Positions 44,873 through 56,399 of a stretch of DNA of 64,000 nt are shown in pieces. A model generated the notes under the pieces. It was not told the origin of the DNA and did no database searches. It saw only the letters and a program-made list of their open reading frames with translations. Where the stretch lies: positions 473,438-537,437 of the forward strand of contig JACTAT010000321.1 of NCBI GenBank assembly GCA_014526335.1, given 5' to 3'. This DNA is from Chrysaora quinquecirrha. Taxonomy: Eukaryota > Cnidaria > Scyphozoa > Semaeostomeae > Pelagiidae. The translations under genes and the position numbers were made by a program. Each line of letters begins with the position of its first letter. Position 1 is the stretch's first letter.

Positions 44873-46140
44873 ATACTGAGTGGATGCTGAATCCAGTCTA
44901 CCTTTCCGATGTTTGTCTGAACTTTCGTTTTTTCCTACAATTGATCTTTTTGCCTCTCGACTAAATAAGCAATTTCCAGATTTCGTGTCATATAGACAAG
45001 ATCCTTTTGCAATGCATCTTGATGCATTTACAATACCATGGAATGACATAAACCTCTTTTTTTTCCTCCATTCATTTGCATACTAAAAGAACTTCAAAAA
45101 ATAATCCAAGACCAAGCTCGGGGAATAGTAGTAGTACCAGATTGGCCAACACAAACCTGGTACCCTATGCTGAAAGCGTTGCTGGAACAAGCAGCAGTTC
45201 TTCTGCGACCATCTTCTCGAATGCTGGCAATGCCATGACAGCCAGAGCAGAAACACCCCTTAACAAAAAATCTAACCTTGGCTATCTGTCTTGCATCCAG
45301 GAAAAGTTACTATTCAAAGGTTTGTCTGATAGTACAATTAAAATCATTTTAGGCTCTTGGCGGGATGGCACAACATCACAGTACCAAAGCCTTGCTAAAA
45401 AGTGGTTTGAATTCTGTCATCAACATCAATGTGATTTTATCTCCGCATCATTGCCTTTTGCCTTAAAATTTCTCTCTGAATTATTGGATTCAGGCTTATC
45501 ATATAGTTCAATAAACACTGCAAGAAGTATGTTATCATCTTTGCTATGCTTAGACAATACCAATGTCCCTTTTGGACAATTACCAATTGTTAAAAGATTC
45601 ATGAAAGGAGTATTTGAGCTTCGCCCATCCTTTCCCAAGTATACCAAAACCTGGAGTATTAGCACAATATTCACATTTCTCAGAAAATCACCTCTATCTG
45701 AGCTTACTTTAAATGATCTTTCTTATAGAATTGCCTTTTTGTTAGCATTGTTAAGTGGGCAGAGGTGCCAGACTTTAAGCAAACTCTCTATTGATAACAT
45801 GACAAGCTGTCCAGATAAAATAACATTTGTTATTTCTGAAAAATTGAAACATGCACGGATAAACTCGCATCAAAAGCCTTTAGAGTTTGTATTTTACCCA
45901 AATGACAGCAATTTATGTATTGTTGCACATTTGACACAATAAAAACTATTTAGACATGACTAAGGGTCTGCAAAGTGATTCGAGCAAACAGTTGCTAACA
46001 AGCTTTATTAAACCTCACAGACCATATCGCTCTGGGTAAAAAACTTGATGGCTCTGACTGGAATTGACATATCAAAATATAAAAGTCATAGTACACAAGG
46101 AACATCTGCTTCCCATTTGGCTTCAAAAAATTTTAACATA
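44873..46140 (+). pseudogene. DIRS/Ngaro-type remnant: RNase H tail and tyrosine recombinase
   Basis: It begins DTEWMLNP, then PTIDLFASRLNKQFPDF (RNase H end typical of DIRS-like elements) and, one frame over, GIVVVPDWPTQTWYPML. From 45256 the tyrosine recombinase follows: a SAM-like core-binding region (SWRDGTTSQYQSLAKKWFEF), then the catalytic Arg in LLSGQRCQTL, and after further frameshifts near 45940-46110 the HSTQGTSASHLAS box (H-x-x-R box with R read as Q). At least three frame changes. Such recombinases insert circular cDNA. No RT or split repeats remain. Confidence 0.78.
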
Positions 46141-46319
46141 AAGTTACAAATTTTAATACAAAGTTACAAACAGTTGAAACATGTCTTTGTCAAATGTAGA
46201 TAATGAAATATAAAAAATATTACCCTCTTCATGCAATTCAATATTCAATTCGTGTCACTAGCAGATATAAGTTTAATCAAAATCATGCCTTTTCAAGGAA
46301 CCTCAAAAGAACCTGATTT

Positions 46320-46735
46320 GAAATATTATATTTTAGGGGTCATGTACAACCAGATAAATCAGCATGTGGCATGAAAAGAAGTTTCAAGAAAGTCAAACAT
46401 GCATTTAGAGGAGCTTTCTCAAAACTTGTAATCCTAAGAACAAACATTCGACATGTACCAATGCTGGCATTGACTGCAACTGCAGACACCAAAACAGAGA
46501 AAATGATAGCTAAATCTCTTGGTGTGAGAAAGTATTCATTGATCTGTGTCATCCCAAACAGAGTGAACATCTACCTGAGTCTGCTTAAGTTGAAGAGCCT
46601 TCTTCAAAGTAATATTAACTGGATTATTCCCATGATACAAAAGCAAAAAGAGCTGTTTCCTAAAACTGTTAGTAATTGTAAAAGTATTGAAGCAGTATCC
46701 ACAGTATTTTTGCTTTTTTGGCCAGAATGAGGTTT
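46320..46735 (+). pseudogene. RecQ-like helicase fragment
   Basis: The open frame contains HVPMLALTATADTKTEK (helicase motif III region of RecQ family: PxxALTATA), then VIPNRVNIYLSLLK and ELFPKTVSNCKSIE, the step into the second RecA domain. The Walker A and DEAH parts upstream are missing. It is probably a retrocopy or a piece of a helicase-like gene spread by a mobile element. Confidence 0.6.
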
Positions 46736-46739
46736 GGTT

Positions 46740-46830
46740 CTCTTCGAACCAGAGTCTCCTTTCTTTTCCTTCAACGCCTCTTACTCTCTTTCCTACACTC
46801 TTGGAGACTCTGGCACCCAGGGTAATAGCA
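46740..46830. repeat. Imperfect inverted repeat with CCAGAGTCTCC
   Basis: CGAACCAGAGTCTCC (46747) faces GGAGACTCTGGCACCC (46802). It directly follows the RecQ-like fragment and may be the end of the element that carried it. Confidence 0.5.
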
Positions 46831-47720
46831 TGGACATGATTATAATGCTAGTTGAATAATATTCAAGCACGGCAATGTTGAAAAAAACTATTTTCTCCAA
46901 TTGCTACAGTGTTTGTTTAGCCTTCTTTTTTTACTGACCCTATTTTTCATTTAAAGCACTAAAATTAGTTTAGACAGTTATAGTCATGACAACATAACTG
47001 CTATACAAAATTGAAAGTTTCTTGGGGTTGTGAGCGTGATAGCAAATGCTTGATTTCGATATTCTGGGAGAATTGAAAATTTCAGATCGTTTCAATCAAA
47101 ATTTTAAGTAAAAGTTTCTATGGTAAGATCAAAGAGACTATATCGTCGTTTTCATTAAAGTATTTTACCGTATTATTGCTGTTATATTTAATTAGTTGCT
47201 GTCTATGTTGTTCTGTTTTTGCTATCTACTAAGCAGTGTTTCTACGTGTCTTCCAAATAAGGGCCTAAGTTTCTAAGTTGAATCATTTGCGAGTATTTGT
47301 GGGAATACAGTTTCAAATTCACCACAATATTTTATTTTATACTACAGTAGTTATTCGATTTTTCGGTCTACTTGGGACAAGATATTTTCAAATGCGTGTG
47401 GGTAATCCAATATTCCCAATAATCCATAATGTTTAATCATGGCAAGAACAAGTTACAAACTGATAAGATCAGTTTTATTAACTATTTAAAAAAAACATCC
47501 TCCCTTTACTAGAGTACTTGAGGCTTCAGGGTGATTTCACGATACTTTCTGCATTGAATTTTGATTTAGAGGTTGTTCATGCTTGTTTAGTTGTTTAAGC
47601 AAAATAGAAAATTCGCTGAAAATGCTTTCGCTGTTGGAAATTTTTAATGGACCAGATAAGCAAAGTCCGGATAAATGAGGTGTCAGATAATTGAATAACT
47701 ACTGTATTTTTTGTACTATT
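46831..47720. other. No recognised gene
   Basis: AT-rich sequence up to the left target duplication GTATTA (47721-47726). Confidence 0.4.
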
Positions 47721-47793
47721 GTATTATATGAGGTGCCATTCCCGCCAAAATTCTTGTTTTTGATTATTATACATATTTTGTCATTATTATATA

Positions 47794-49380
47794 GACCAGG
47801 CTGAGCAGACGCGGGGAGCAACCCAACGGGGAACTTTGTCTGCATAAACTTTTCTAATGCAAAATTTTATGCTGATTCCGAAAATCTTTGGTAAACGGGC
47901 GTCACCGGATGCGAACGGAAGTTATGGGCGTGGTTATGGGCGCAAGTTGACAAAAATCTTTTTTTCACAAACACAGGCAAATTTTTGAAATTTCATGCTG
48001 AATTTGAGAGAAATTGGCAAAAGTGTGTCAGCGGGCGAAAACGGACGTTATGGGAGTGGTCATGGGCGTGGTCATGGGCGTGGTCATGGGTGTTGGCCAC
48101 TGAATTTTTTCTCGCAAAGCCAAAGTTTCCGATTGCAAGACTTCTCTACATCATACTTAGTTTCACAAATGCATATATCAGTAGAAATTAAACATTAGCT
48201 AAAATCTATCCCAGGTATACAACAACAACAAGTTCATTGTTCAACTAATCAGAGTCATAATCTGAGTCACTTTCCCCATCCAAATCATCATCTGAAACGC
48301 TTTCCTCTTCAGTATCTATCAGAATCTCTGTTACATCGGGAGGAAATGCCTCATTCATCCAAATTGCTTTCCCCTCCTCTGACCATCCATTCGCAGTGAT
48401 AACATCGAATTCAATAGTGGACTGAAAACTTGACTTCCATATTTTTGCAATGTAATTGCATCTCTGGTTTCTCAGATTCAAGGTTTCACGGCAAGGTGGC
48501 AGCAAGGACAAATCTTGAATCCTGCCCTTTTTCTCATATATGTTCTTGAACATTTCATAACGCACTTCATTGATATCACGTTTTCCCTTCATGAACAAAG
48601 AACTAACATACTCTTCGAGCAACGCCTGAAGCGCACCATCAATTCTCCACTGATTTCCTAGTTGCGCGAACATTTCAGTAAACCTCTTGCTCTTCTCTAT
48701 CTTTTTCCAACACATACGCTTTGTCTTTCGAAATATAGAAGAAATGTAGTCATTGCCAGAAAATGCGTGAAATCCAATTAATGCTGACTTTAGATTATCT
48801 GGCATATCAATCACACTTAATCGCAAGACTTACCTTGACTTCCCGGTGCCGTAATCAAGATAGATCCTGTGAGCGTCTTCTGGAAATAACACAAGAAACA
48901 GGATATTGATATCCACATCACCGGATGGAGATCTTACAAACACTGCTTTGCCTGGGTATGCTGGATAGATTTTAGCTAATGTTTAATTTCTACTGATATA
49001 TGCATTTGTGAAACTAAGTATGAAGCAGAGAAGTCTTGCAATTGGAAACTTTGGCTTTGCGAGAAAAAATTCAGTGGCCAGCACCCATGACCACGCCCAT
49101 GACCACGCCCATGACCACTCCCATAACGTCCGTTTTCGCCCGCTGACACACTTTTGCCAATTTCTCTCAAATTCAGCATGAAATTTCAAAAATTTGCCTG
49201 TGTTTGTGAAAATAAGGTTTTTGTCAGCTTACGCCCATAACCACGCCCATAACTTCCGTTCGCATCCGGTGACGCCCGTTTACCAAAGATTTTCGGAATC
49301 AGCATAAAATTTTGCATTAGAAAAGTTTATGCAGACAAAGTTCCCCGTTGGGTTGCTCCCCGCGTCTGCTCAGCCTGGTC
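47794..49380. mobile_element. TA-flanked TIR element carrying a gene fragment
   Basis: Ends GACCAGGCTGAGCAGACGCG and its complement, with TA on each side (47792-47793, 49381-49382). TIRs of about 400 bp (47794-48220, 48960-49380) include GGGCGTGGTCATGG tandem units. Between them is only a broken minus-strand gene fragment, so it is non-autonomous, like Pack-type or gene-capturing elements. TA duplication suits Tc1/mariner-like mobilisation (inference). Confidence 0.85.
48245..48970 (-). pseudogene. Captured gene fragment, possible PIN-like nuclease-related protein
   Basis: The minus strand from about 48970 reads YPAYPGKAVFVRSPSGD and ILFLVLFPEDAHRIYLDYG, meets an in-frame TAA near 48833, then continues RLSVIDMPDNLKSALIGFHA, FSGNDYISSIFRKTKRMCW and an acidic tail ending at 48245. 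The SPSGDVDINIL...H-A-F-x-G-x-D pattern resembles proteins common in invertebrate genomes with a degenerate PIN/XPG-like fold. That assignment is tentative. It fills the space between the two TIRs exactly. N-terminus is missing and the stop is inactivating. Confidence 0.45.
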
Positions 49381-49382
49381 TA

Positions 49383-49690
49383 ATACAGCTTTTTCTTCAT
49401 TCTTATAGGTAAATCGTCATTCTTATATGTGAGCTGTCATTCTTATAGGTAAATCGTCATTGTTATATGTGAGCTGTCATTCTTATAGGTAAATCATCAT
49501 TCTTATAAGTGAACTGTCATTCTTATACGTGAACTGTCATTCTTATAGGTAAATCGCCATTCTTATAGGTAAATCGCCATTCTTATACGTGAACTGTCAT
49601 TCTTAAAGGGAAATCGCCATTCTTATAGGTAAATCGTCATTCTTATAGGTAAATTGTCATTCTGATAGGTAAATCGTCATTCACATGCGC
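49383..49690 (+). repeat. Left subterminal array, copy 3
   Basis: About 15 units of CATTCTTATAGGTAAATCGT (20 bp), alternating with a variant CATTCTTATATGTGAGCTGT. Inverse of 55690-56098. Probable integrase binding sites. Confidence 0.92.
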
Positions 49691-49791
49691 GTCAAAATAA
49701 AATTGTTTAACAACAACAACCACCACTGTGTCACGAGGTTGGAGAGGCAAAAGGCGGCAAACTTTTTTAGCAAATTCAAGTCTACTGAAGC

Positions 49792-52700
49792 ATGGCTCGC
49801 AAAGATTTAGAAAATGTTCAAAATCTACTGCTTGAAGCAGCAAAAGCAATGGAAAACATTGCTGCATCACCGGAAAACCGGGAAAACTCGCAAGCTGGTC
49901 AAGGTTTAAGGGGCCTTCAATTCTGAGCTTTCGCGGCTATTTCCGCATATTTATAGGCCTAGTACTAGGCCTATACCAACGCCTCCAAGTCAAGGTCCCA
50001 GCACCAGTACTGCCACATGGAGCAGGCCAAGAACTCGATCCATTCCAAGAACAAGGCGGAGGGACGCCAGCACTACGAGAACGGCAAAAAAAGCAAAGAA
50101 GATACAAGAAATCACCAGAAAGTTTTTTTGTTCTTCAGACAATGAACAAGAGGTTTCACCCTCTCAAAGTGAGAAAAGGCAATTGTTTGTGCATGGCCTA
50201 GGGGAGAAGAAAATTCAACTTCCGGTAGGCGGATCATGCATAGAATTACATGATTGTATCATGAAGGCCTATCCTCAGCTCTTAAACACTGGTGGGTATG
50301 AGCTCATGTTTGTGGAGCATGGCCAGCGAGAATTGCAACTAATTCCACTTGGGAAGGATGGCTTGACTGTTGACTTTGTTAGCCAGTTCATTGGACAGGG
50401 GAAGGTGTACATAAGACCTATTCAATCAGCAATTGAACTGACTAAATCAGAGACTACTGCAACAGATGTTATTGGTCCTGGTGAACTATGCAACAATTGC
50501 TTGGATCTGGTTCCCCTTTCCCAGCTTCGTGCACATACAACGATAAGTAGTAGTAGTGCCTTCTTGCATATTTTTTTCTTCCTATTTTAGCTCAGGGTCC
50601 TATACAATCCTCACCAAAATAGGTTGACCTCCAAATATTTCAACAATTTACATCACATTAGAAATAACCATAAATTTTCTTTTAAGCCCCCTCTAATTAG
50701 CCTCTTTTTCAAAAGCAAATATTTATCAAGCCCCCCATTGGTTATCAAACCACTTAAAATTTGGGGGGACAAAGACCATTGTTTACTAACGTTTTGAGGG
50801 CATCTATTAGAGGGGGCATTTAATATAAGGGGCATTTATTTAAAAAAATTGACACCTCCCAAAGTTGTGAAATCAAACAGTTGGAAAATTTGTATATGTT
50901 AAGGGAATTAATTTCCACGGATTTTGCAGATTGTATTGTTTTATAACATTGATTTAAACAATAGCCTATTGTTTTAAACAATAGAAAATTAAAAATCCGC
51001 AAAAATTAGTTCCCACGAAAATTAATTCCCTTAAGGTACGTGGCATCTTGAAACTTGGAAACTGTTAATATTGCTAAATTACCTGATAGATTTAAAAAAT
51101 TATGCCAAAAATAATGAAAAATGAGAAAACAGGACCAATATTCTAACTGTTATTTTCATAGTTAAATACAAATGATTTATTCGTGAAAATTGTGGGTGGC
51201 ATCCTCGGGGCACTATAATTTAATCTACCAGTTAAATTAGTTATAGCAACTGTCGCATACAGTATGCGTCTCACATATAAGAAACTAAATGCATATTTAA
51301 GAAACACAAGGCTTGATTTTCAATATATAACCCCCCCATTTTATTACAAACACCTACTAATTTTAATTGAAAGACCTGAGAAAGGCCTCAGACCTTATGT
51401 TGAAAATGCTGTTTCTTATATGTGGGACACTACTGTATATATACTCTGATGGCAATTTAATGCTCTTTATCCGCAAAAAGTGTATGACATTAATAACTGA
51501 CATTTTGTTTTATTCTTACAGTCATGTGCCATGAAGAGTGACTCAAAGACTATGCAATCTTCTGATATCAAGACCTTGCACAGTTGCAGCATTTGTTTGG
51601 AAGCAATAAATATATCTGAAGCTGCATACCCGAATTCATGCAGTGACATGTTTCATCAGATATGCCTGCAACAATGGTTTCTGACAGGGAACGGGGCTGC
51701 GAATTGCCCAACTTGCTGTACGAGTTTTGATGATGTTGTACCGATGGAAGAAAAAGTGCCTCTTTCTCTTCCTGCATTCAGTTCCATTTCCAATCTCTGT
51801 CAGAGCGCAGATCCTATTTTGCGCAGCCTGCATGGTGAAATGCAGTCACTAATACAGCCAACATACACACAGGTTACACCTGTAAACGAAGGAGTGTTGT
51901 CAGCAACACTGAAAACTTTCCTGAGCTCAAGTTCTGAACAAAAGGATTATGCTTACGTGAATCATCAATATGGGGACGTTGTAACTTTACAAATCAGTGA
52001 CGATTCAAACAGTGAAAATTCTGAGCCATGCACTGTCCTTGACGACCCAGTTGTTACATTTCAAGAGAGACTTTCTGCACTTATTAATAGCAAGGTTAAT
52101 AAAGATAATGAAGATTCCTGTATAAGGATCAAAGTCAGACGAAATTCTGTCTGGAGTGATGCAAAATTCAAGCTTGGAAGGGTGAAGAAAATGTCAAACG
52201 CTTTTGTGAAGGCTGTTTTCATCCACGAATCTGCTGTAGATGATGGAGGCTTCAAAAGAGAGTTCTTCAATCTTGTCAACAAAAGTGCTCTATCATCTGC
52301 ACTGTTTGTTGGTGAGGAAGTGGCTGGTAAAGCATTCGCCAAAAATTTTGCAGCCCTGTCAAAGAATGAATATTATATGTATGGACTTTGCTGTGCCCTT
52401 GGGGTCCTAAATGGTACACAAGGCCCTCAAGCATTTTCTCCACCTGTAGTGGAATACATTCTTCATGAGAAGCTTCAGAGTGTGCAGTGCCCTATGTCAT
52501 GTGTCCCAGACATCACTGTGAGAGCCAGTTTATTAGAAATTGAAAATATAACAAATGCAGAAGCTTAGATGAAGCATATTTCTAACAGTGACTTGTGTAA
52601 ATCAACTGAGTGTGACATGGCTGACTTCCCATTTAAAGAGAAAACAAAGTTGCTCAACATGCTCGCAGCTCGCCACACTATAGGAAAGAGTCTTGCAGAG

Positions 52701-53220
52701 CTACACCAGTTTATTGAAGGATTAATGGTGTTCAATGTTTTAGATACTTTTAGAGAATATCCAGTTGAGGCAGCAAATATACTACAGTTGCCTGTTAACA
52801 AGATGACAGCAGATAAACTGGACAACCTATTTGGATTTAGCCTTTCATCTGAAGGAAGTAACAGAAATGAGAAAGAGAAAGCTATTTTGTTCAACTGGAT
52901 GCAACTGTGTATGATGAAAAGCAAAATGAAAACGTGCAGATTTCAATAACCCTATCAGCTATTCTGGCATTTATAACTGGTAGCCCATCCATTCCCCCAC
53001 TCAGGTTTTCTCCGGAGCCAAGCATTGTCTTTGAGCATCATGATGCATCCAAGAAGTTACATGTACATACATGTACAAATGACATCTATTTTCCCGTTAG
53101 AGATAACCTCCTTTCATATGAAGATTTAAAGGCAGACTTCCTGTTTTGTGAATTCGCCAGATTTTGGAATGGTTTGAGCCATGGACTACGACTTTTTTGC
53201 AATATATATAGATTGTTGTG
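49792..53220 (+). pseudogene. RING plus HECT-type ubiquitin-ligase-like gene, copy 3
   Basis: Exonic blocks: 49792-49903 (MARKDLENVQNLL...); about 49970-50550, basic (RTRRRDASTTRTAKKAKK), then the conserved module LFVHGLGEKKIQLPVGGS to KVYIRPIQ and a CNNC...H finger; and 51531-52568 with a RING-type finger (CSICLEAI...C...FHQICLQQW...CPTC), a linker and the HECT N-lobe entry SAVDDGGFKREFF. TAG at 52566 interrupts, and the same frame continues to about 52900. After a frameshift the C-lobe reads LHVHTCTNDIYFPV, whose Cys fits the catalytic thioester position. Splice joins between the first blocks did not phase cleanly. Combining RING and HECT in one protein is unusual. Inactive as it stands. 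Confidence 0.75.
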
Positions 53221-53239
53221 TTATGTTATAAAATAGAGA

Positions 53240-54180
53240 ACACTGTTTACGTTAAGATATTTTACTCTGGGGTACTGCCTCTATAGCATAACAGGAGTCA
53301 TCGTCAAGGTGAAAAGGGATCCAGGCTTAAATTCTAAAATTTCGATGAATTGGCAATATTTAGTTTTTACATTAACCCCAAATGGTAGCTGGAAAATCTA
53401 AAATTGCTGTATCCAGCAGCAAATCGCCAAAGTTCTATGGTAGCTCTAAGATTCTCAAACAGAGCCTTTGGTAAGACCCTATAAACGATCATTCCCTTAA
53501 CTTAAATATTTTAGGCTTACACAGGTCCTTAATTTTGGGTTCTTAGTTGATGGTTTTTTTACCGTATCTTGTTAGATCAATAATTTCAGTTTTATTTGAA
53601 CATAACTCAGTAAATGCCATAGCATTTTTTTCTCCATGACTGCGCGACGAAAGTCGCCTATACTGAATATAAAGTTAGTAGATTGGGCGACTAAATAATT
53701 GCATAATCCCCATAGGCCCAAATGAGTTATAAAGGGATTGGGCAATCAATGGCCCAAGTTTGGTGTACTTAATGTCATTGACGTTTTTGTAAAAAAAGCA
53801 TTATTCATTTTCAAAAGGCATGAGCAAAACTTATGACATCGTGACAGAAAACTTCTTATTCAATTGTTAGAGAATGGTAACATATAGATATTGAAAAAAA
53901 TTATGATAATTTCGAAACGCTTGTCATAAGAAGTATTAAAGTTCCACGGTGTTAATATTTTTCGTTGCATTTGGTTTTTGAAGGATGGAGAAAATTGTTT
54001 TCATCTCCGTGAAACCTTAAACTGTGAAACCCTATTTTGAATTACAATTTTTTGAATTAAAACACGTCCGATTTTGTCGCCTAGTCAGAAAAACGTTAAA
54101 AAATGCCATGTTAAAAACTAGACTTTGGCTACGTTTTGTTCTGTTTTTATTAAGCTATGTACCTTGTAGTTTAGTAGTGC
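53240..54180. other. Convergent gene gap in copy 3
   Basis: About 940 bases between the ligase end and the integrase stop. No further gene or repeat is recognised. Confidence 0.45.
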
Positions 54181-54182
54181 AG

Positions 54183-55472
54183 TCATTCGTTCATTTCATT
54201 TTGCCTAATTATTACACTCACGTAGTCTCTGATAATTCTGTAAAAGCGAATCTTGTCCTCAGTGTTATTAAATTGGTCCAATTGCTCATTGGTAATTGGT
54301 TGAGGGATGTCTGGTATTTGAATTGTTCCTTCTTCCTCATCTGGGAATGGCCCCTCCCAATCCACACCATAGTCATTAGGTATATTGCAAGGATCTTCTG
54401 CCTCAGGGCTCAAAGAAAGGCGACCTTCAATCCAAAGTTGCAATGGTGTCTTGTTCCTTTCACTGCTAAGTGGGTGGTTTATCCAAGAACTAACCCATAG
54501 CTGAAGGCAATGATTTATCTGTTGGAGAAATGAAAAATGCAGGCACCATATGTCTACTTCCGAAAGAGGGTCAAGCATTCCCACTTCTTCCATCATTGTG
54601 AATAGCTCATAGAAAACACTCAGAACTTCTTTGAAAACATCACGCCATAAACGCTCAATACGTTGATTATGTACACTGCGACCAACCAATGCAGAGCCTC
54701 TTCCAACACCACGTGTTAATAACATGTACTGAACTACAACAACGTTTTCGGATCCTTGGTCACAACGGGTTCTTGACGGTAGTCCCCACGTTTGCACAGC
54801 TTGTCTAAAAAGAAAACACACCGTTGCTGCCCTATTATTTGTCTCACATGATATGTACATTGGCACACGACTGAACCCATCCACGCAGCCATGAACAACT
54901 AGACTCCACTTCACCAACTTGTGGTTACCATCAAAGTACCACAATGCTAAGGGTCTACTGACCTTGTATGTACGGCGATGAACAGCACGGCATCGTCGAG
55001 ATGCAATCCCAATCGGATCCACTCTTGAAAGAGAATCTCGAACGCGTTCTCTTTGTATGATAGTCCCTCGGGACCTCAAATAGCCAGTCAGCATCTTTGA
55101 GCGACAATTAGGATTTACCTCTGTGATTTCCACGACAATCATATCCAAATGCTCGTCCTGGATATCAGTATAACGCTGACGTGCTGACAGACCAAATTCT
55201 TGTACTCGCCGCTCTATAGTTCTAGTGCTGACGTGTAACAGAGAAGCTATACCTGGAACCGTAAAATGAGCTGCAAGCAGCAATCGCATTTGTTCTGCTG
55301 TTATATCAAACTTTGGTCTCCCTTGTCGGTTGACATTGACTGTTGGAGGCTTTTGCTGGCAATGCATATCTGCCTGTAGCTGTACTCTGACTCGCGAAAG
55401 TACGGAAATTACTCCATCCGGGACACGTGAAATCGAATCAAGAAAAAAAATGCACTTCTGCAGCTCTGTCAC
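54183..55472 (-). CDS. DDE integrase, copy 3 (uninterrupted)
   Basis: A 429-codon open frame. The N-terminal helix-turn-helix covers about residues 55-105 (FDITAEQMRLLLAAHF, STRTIERRVQEFGLS). The rve-like core has the first Asp in LWYFDGNHKL (about residue 187), the second in TRCDQGSEN (about 250) and Glu in HNQRIERLW 35 residues further, a DD34E triad. An acidic C-terminus (PDEEEGTIQIP) follows. A second ATG frame just upstream (55575, MEEIEELKCQVV) could join in phase through a 28-base gap with GT/AG ends, too short for a normal intron, so the true start is unsettled. Similarity to copies 1 and 2 is in the core motifs only. Likely function: element transposition. Confidence 0.85.
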   Translation of the reverse strand: MTELQKCIFFLDSISRVPDGVISVLSRVRVQLQADMHCQQKPPTVNVNRQGRPKFDITAEQMRLLLAAHFTVPGIASLLHVSTRTIERRVQEFGLSARQRYTDIQDEHLDMIVVEITEVNPNCRSKMLTGYLRSRGTIIQRERVRDSLSRVDPIGIASRRCRAVHRRTYKVSRPLALWYFDGNHKLVKWSLVVHGCVDGFSRVPMYISCETNNRAATVCFLFRQAVQTWGLPSRTRCDQGSENVVVVQYMLLTRGVGRGSALVGRSVHNQRIERLWRDVFKEVLSVFYELFTMMEEVGMLDPLSEVDIWCLHFSFLQQINHCLQLWVSSWINHPLSSERNKTPLQLWIEGRLSLSPEAEDPCNIPNDYGVDWEGPFPDEEEGTIQIPDIPQPITNEQLDQFNNTEDKIRFYRIIRDYVSVIIRQNEMNE

Positions 55473-55689
55473 TTCTTCTAAAGCAAAGCTAGAATCAGAA
55501 TGTTACTTGTAAATACCTAACAAGATCATTCAATTTTGTGACAACCTGGCATTTCAATTCTTCAATTTCCTCCATTTTGGAAACTGCTCGAAACACACTA
55601 AAAAGTACTTTATACTGGTATTTCAAATTCACTTAGGCAAATCAGCAATCTCCAGAACATCAAGCTTATAACAATACGAAAATAATATA

Positions 55690-56098
55690 AGAATGACGAT
55701 TTACCTATAAGAATGGCGATTTACCTATAAGAATGGCGATTTCCCTTTAAGAATGACGATTTCCCTTTAAGAATGACGATTTACCTATAAGAATGACGAT
55801 TTACCTATAAGAATGGCGATTTACCTATAAGAATGACGATTTACCTATAAGAATGACAGTTCACATATAAGAATGACGATTTACCTATAAGAATGGCGAT
55901 TTACCTATAAGAATGACAGTTCAAGTATAAGAATGACGATTTACCTATAAGAATGACGATTTACCAATAAGAATGACAGTTCACATATAAGAATGACGAT
56001 TTACTTATAAGAATGACAGCTCACGTATAAGAATGATGATTTACCTATAAGAATGACAGCTCACGTATAAGAATGACGATTTACCTATAAGAATGAAG
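55690..56098 (-). repeat. Right subterminal array, copy 3
   Basis: About 20 units of ACGATTTACCTATAAGAATG (20 bp), ending AAGAAAAAGCTGTAT, which pairs with ATACAGCTTTTTCTT at 49383. Confidence 0.92.
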
Positions 56099-56172
56099 AA
56101 AAAGCTGTATATTAATGACAAAATGTGTATAATAATGCAAAACAAGAATTTTGGCGGGAATGGCACCTCATA

Positions 56173-56399
56173 GTATTATAACCATTGTTTTTGATACATA
56201 AATTACTGTTTTTCTTATACATAACCAGGTTTTCTGATAGAACAGTTAGAACAGTTTCAACAGAACATGACTACCAGGACACGCAGTTTCTTGATCTCCC
56301 TAGGTCCCTGCGTCAATCAATTTTGATTCTACAAGTTTTTTTCATTATTTTTTTTGCAGTTGAGCAGTTCGGTCTTCGTTGGTGTTCTATGCAAATCAG
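56173..56399. other. Short host spacer between two related transposons
   Basis: 227 bases from the right duplication of copy 3 to the left end of copy 2. No gene seen. Confidence 0.5.

Larger units (their letters stand above)
47727..56172. mobile_element. Integrase/HECT transposon, copy 3
   Basis: Termini TATGAGGTGCCATTCCCGCC and its complement are flanked by perfect 6-bp duplications GTATTA (47721-47726, 56173-56178). Twenty-base subterminal arrays lie inside both ends. Convergent genes: a RING/HECT-like protein on plus (49792-53220) and an integrase on minus (55472-54183). A 1587-bp TA-flanked element has inserted in the left TIR (47794-49380). Without it the element is about 6.9 kb. The integrase is the most intact of the three copies; the ligase gene has a stop and a frameshift. 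Confidence 0.9.

Noticed and set aside
49383..49690. Regular 20-bp repeats with alternating variants, CRISPR-like in spacing
   Set aside because: Units are contiguous without unique spacers, are mirrored at the other end of a transposon, and the DNA is eukaryotic.
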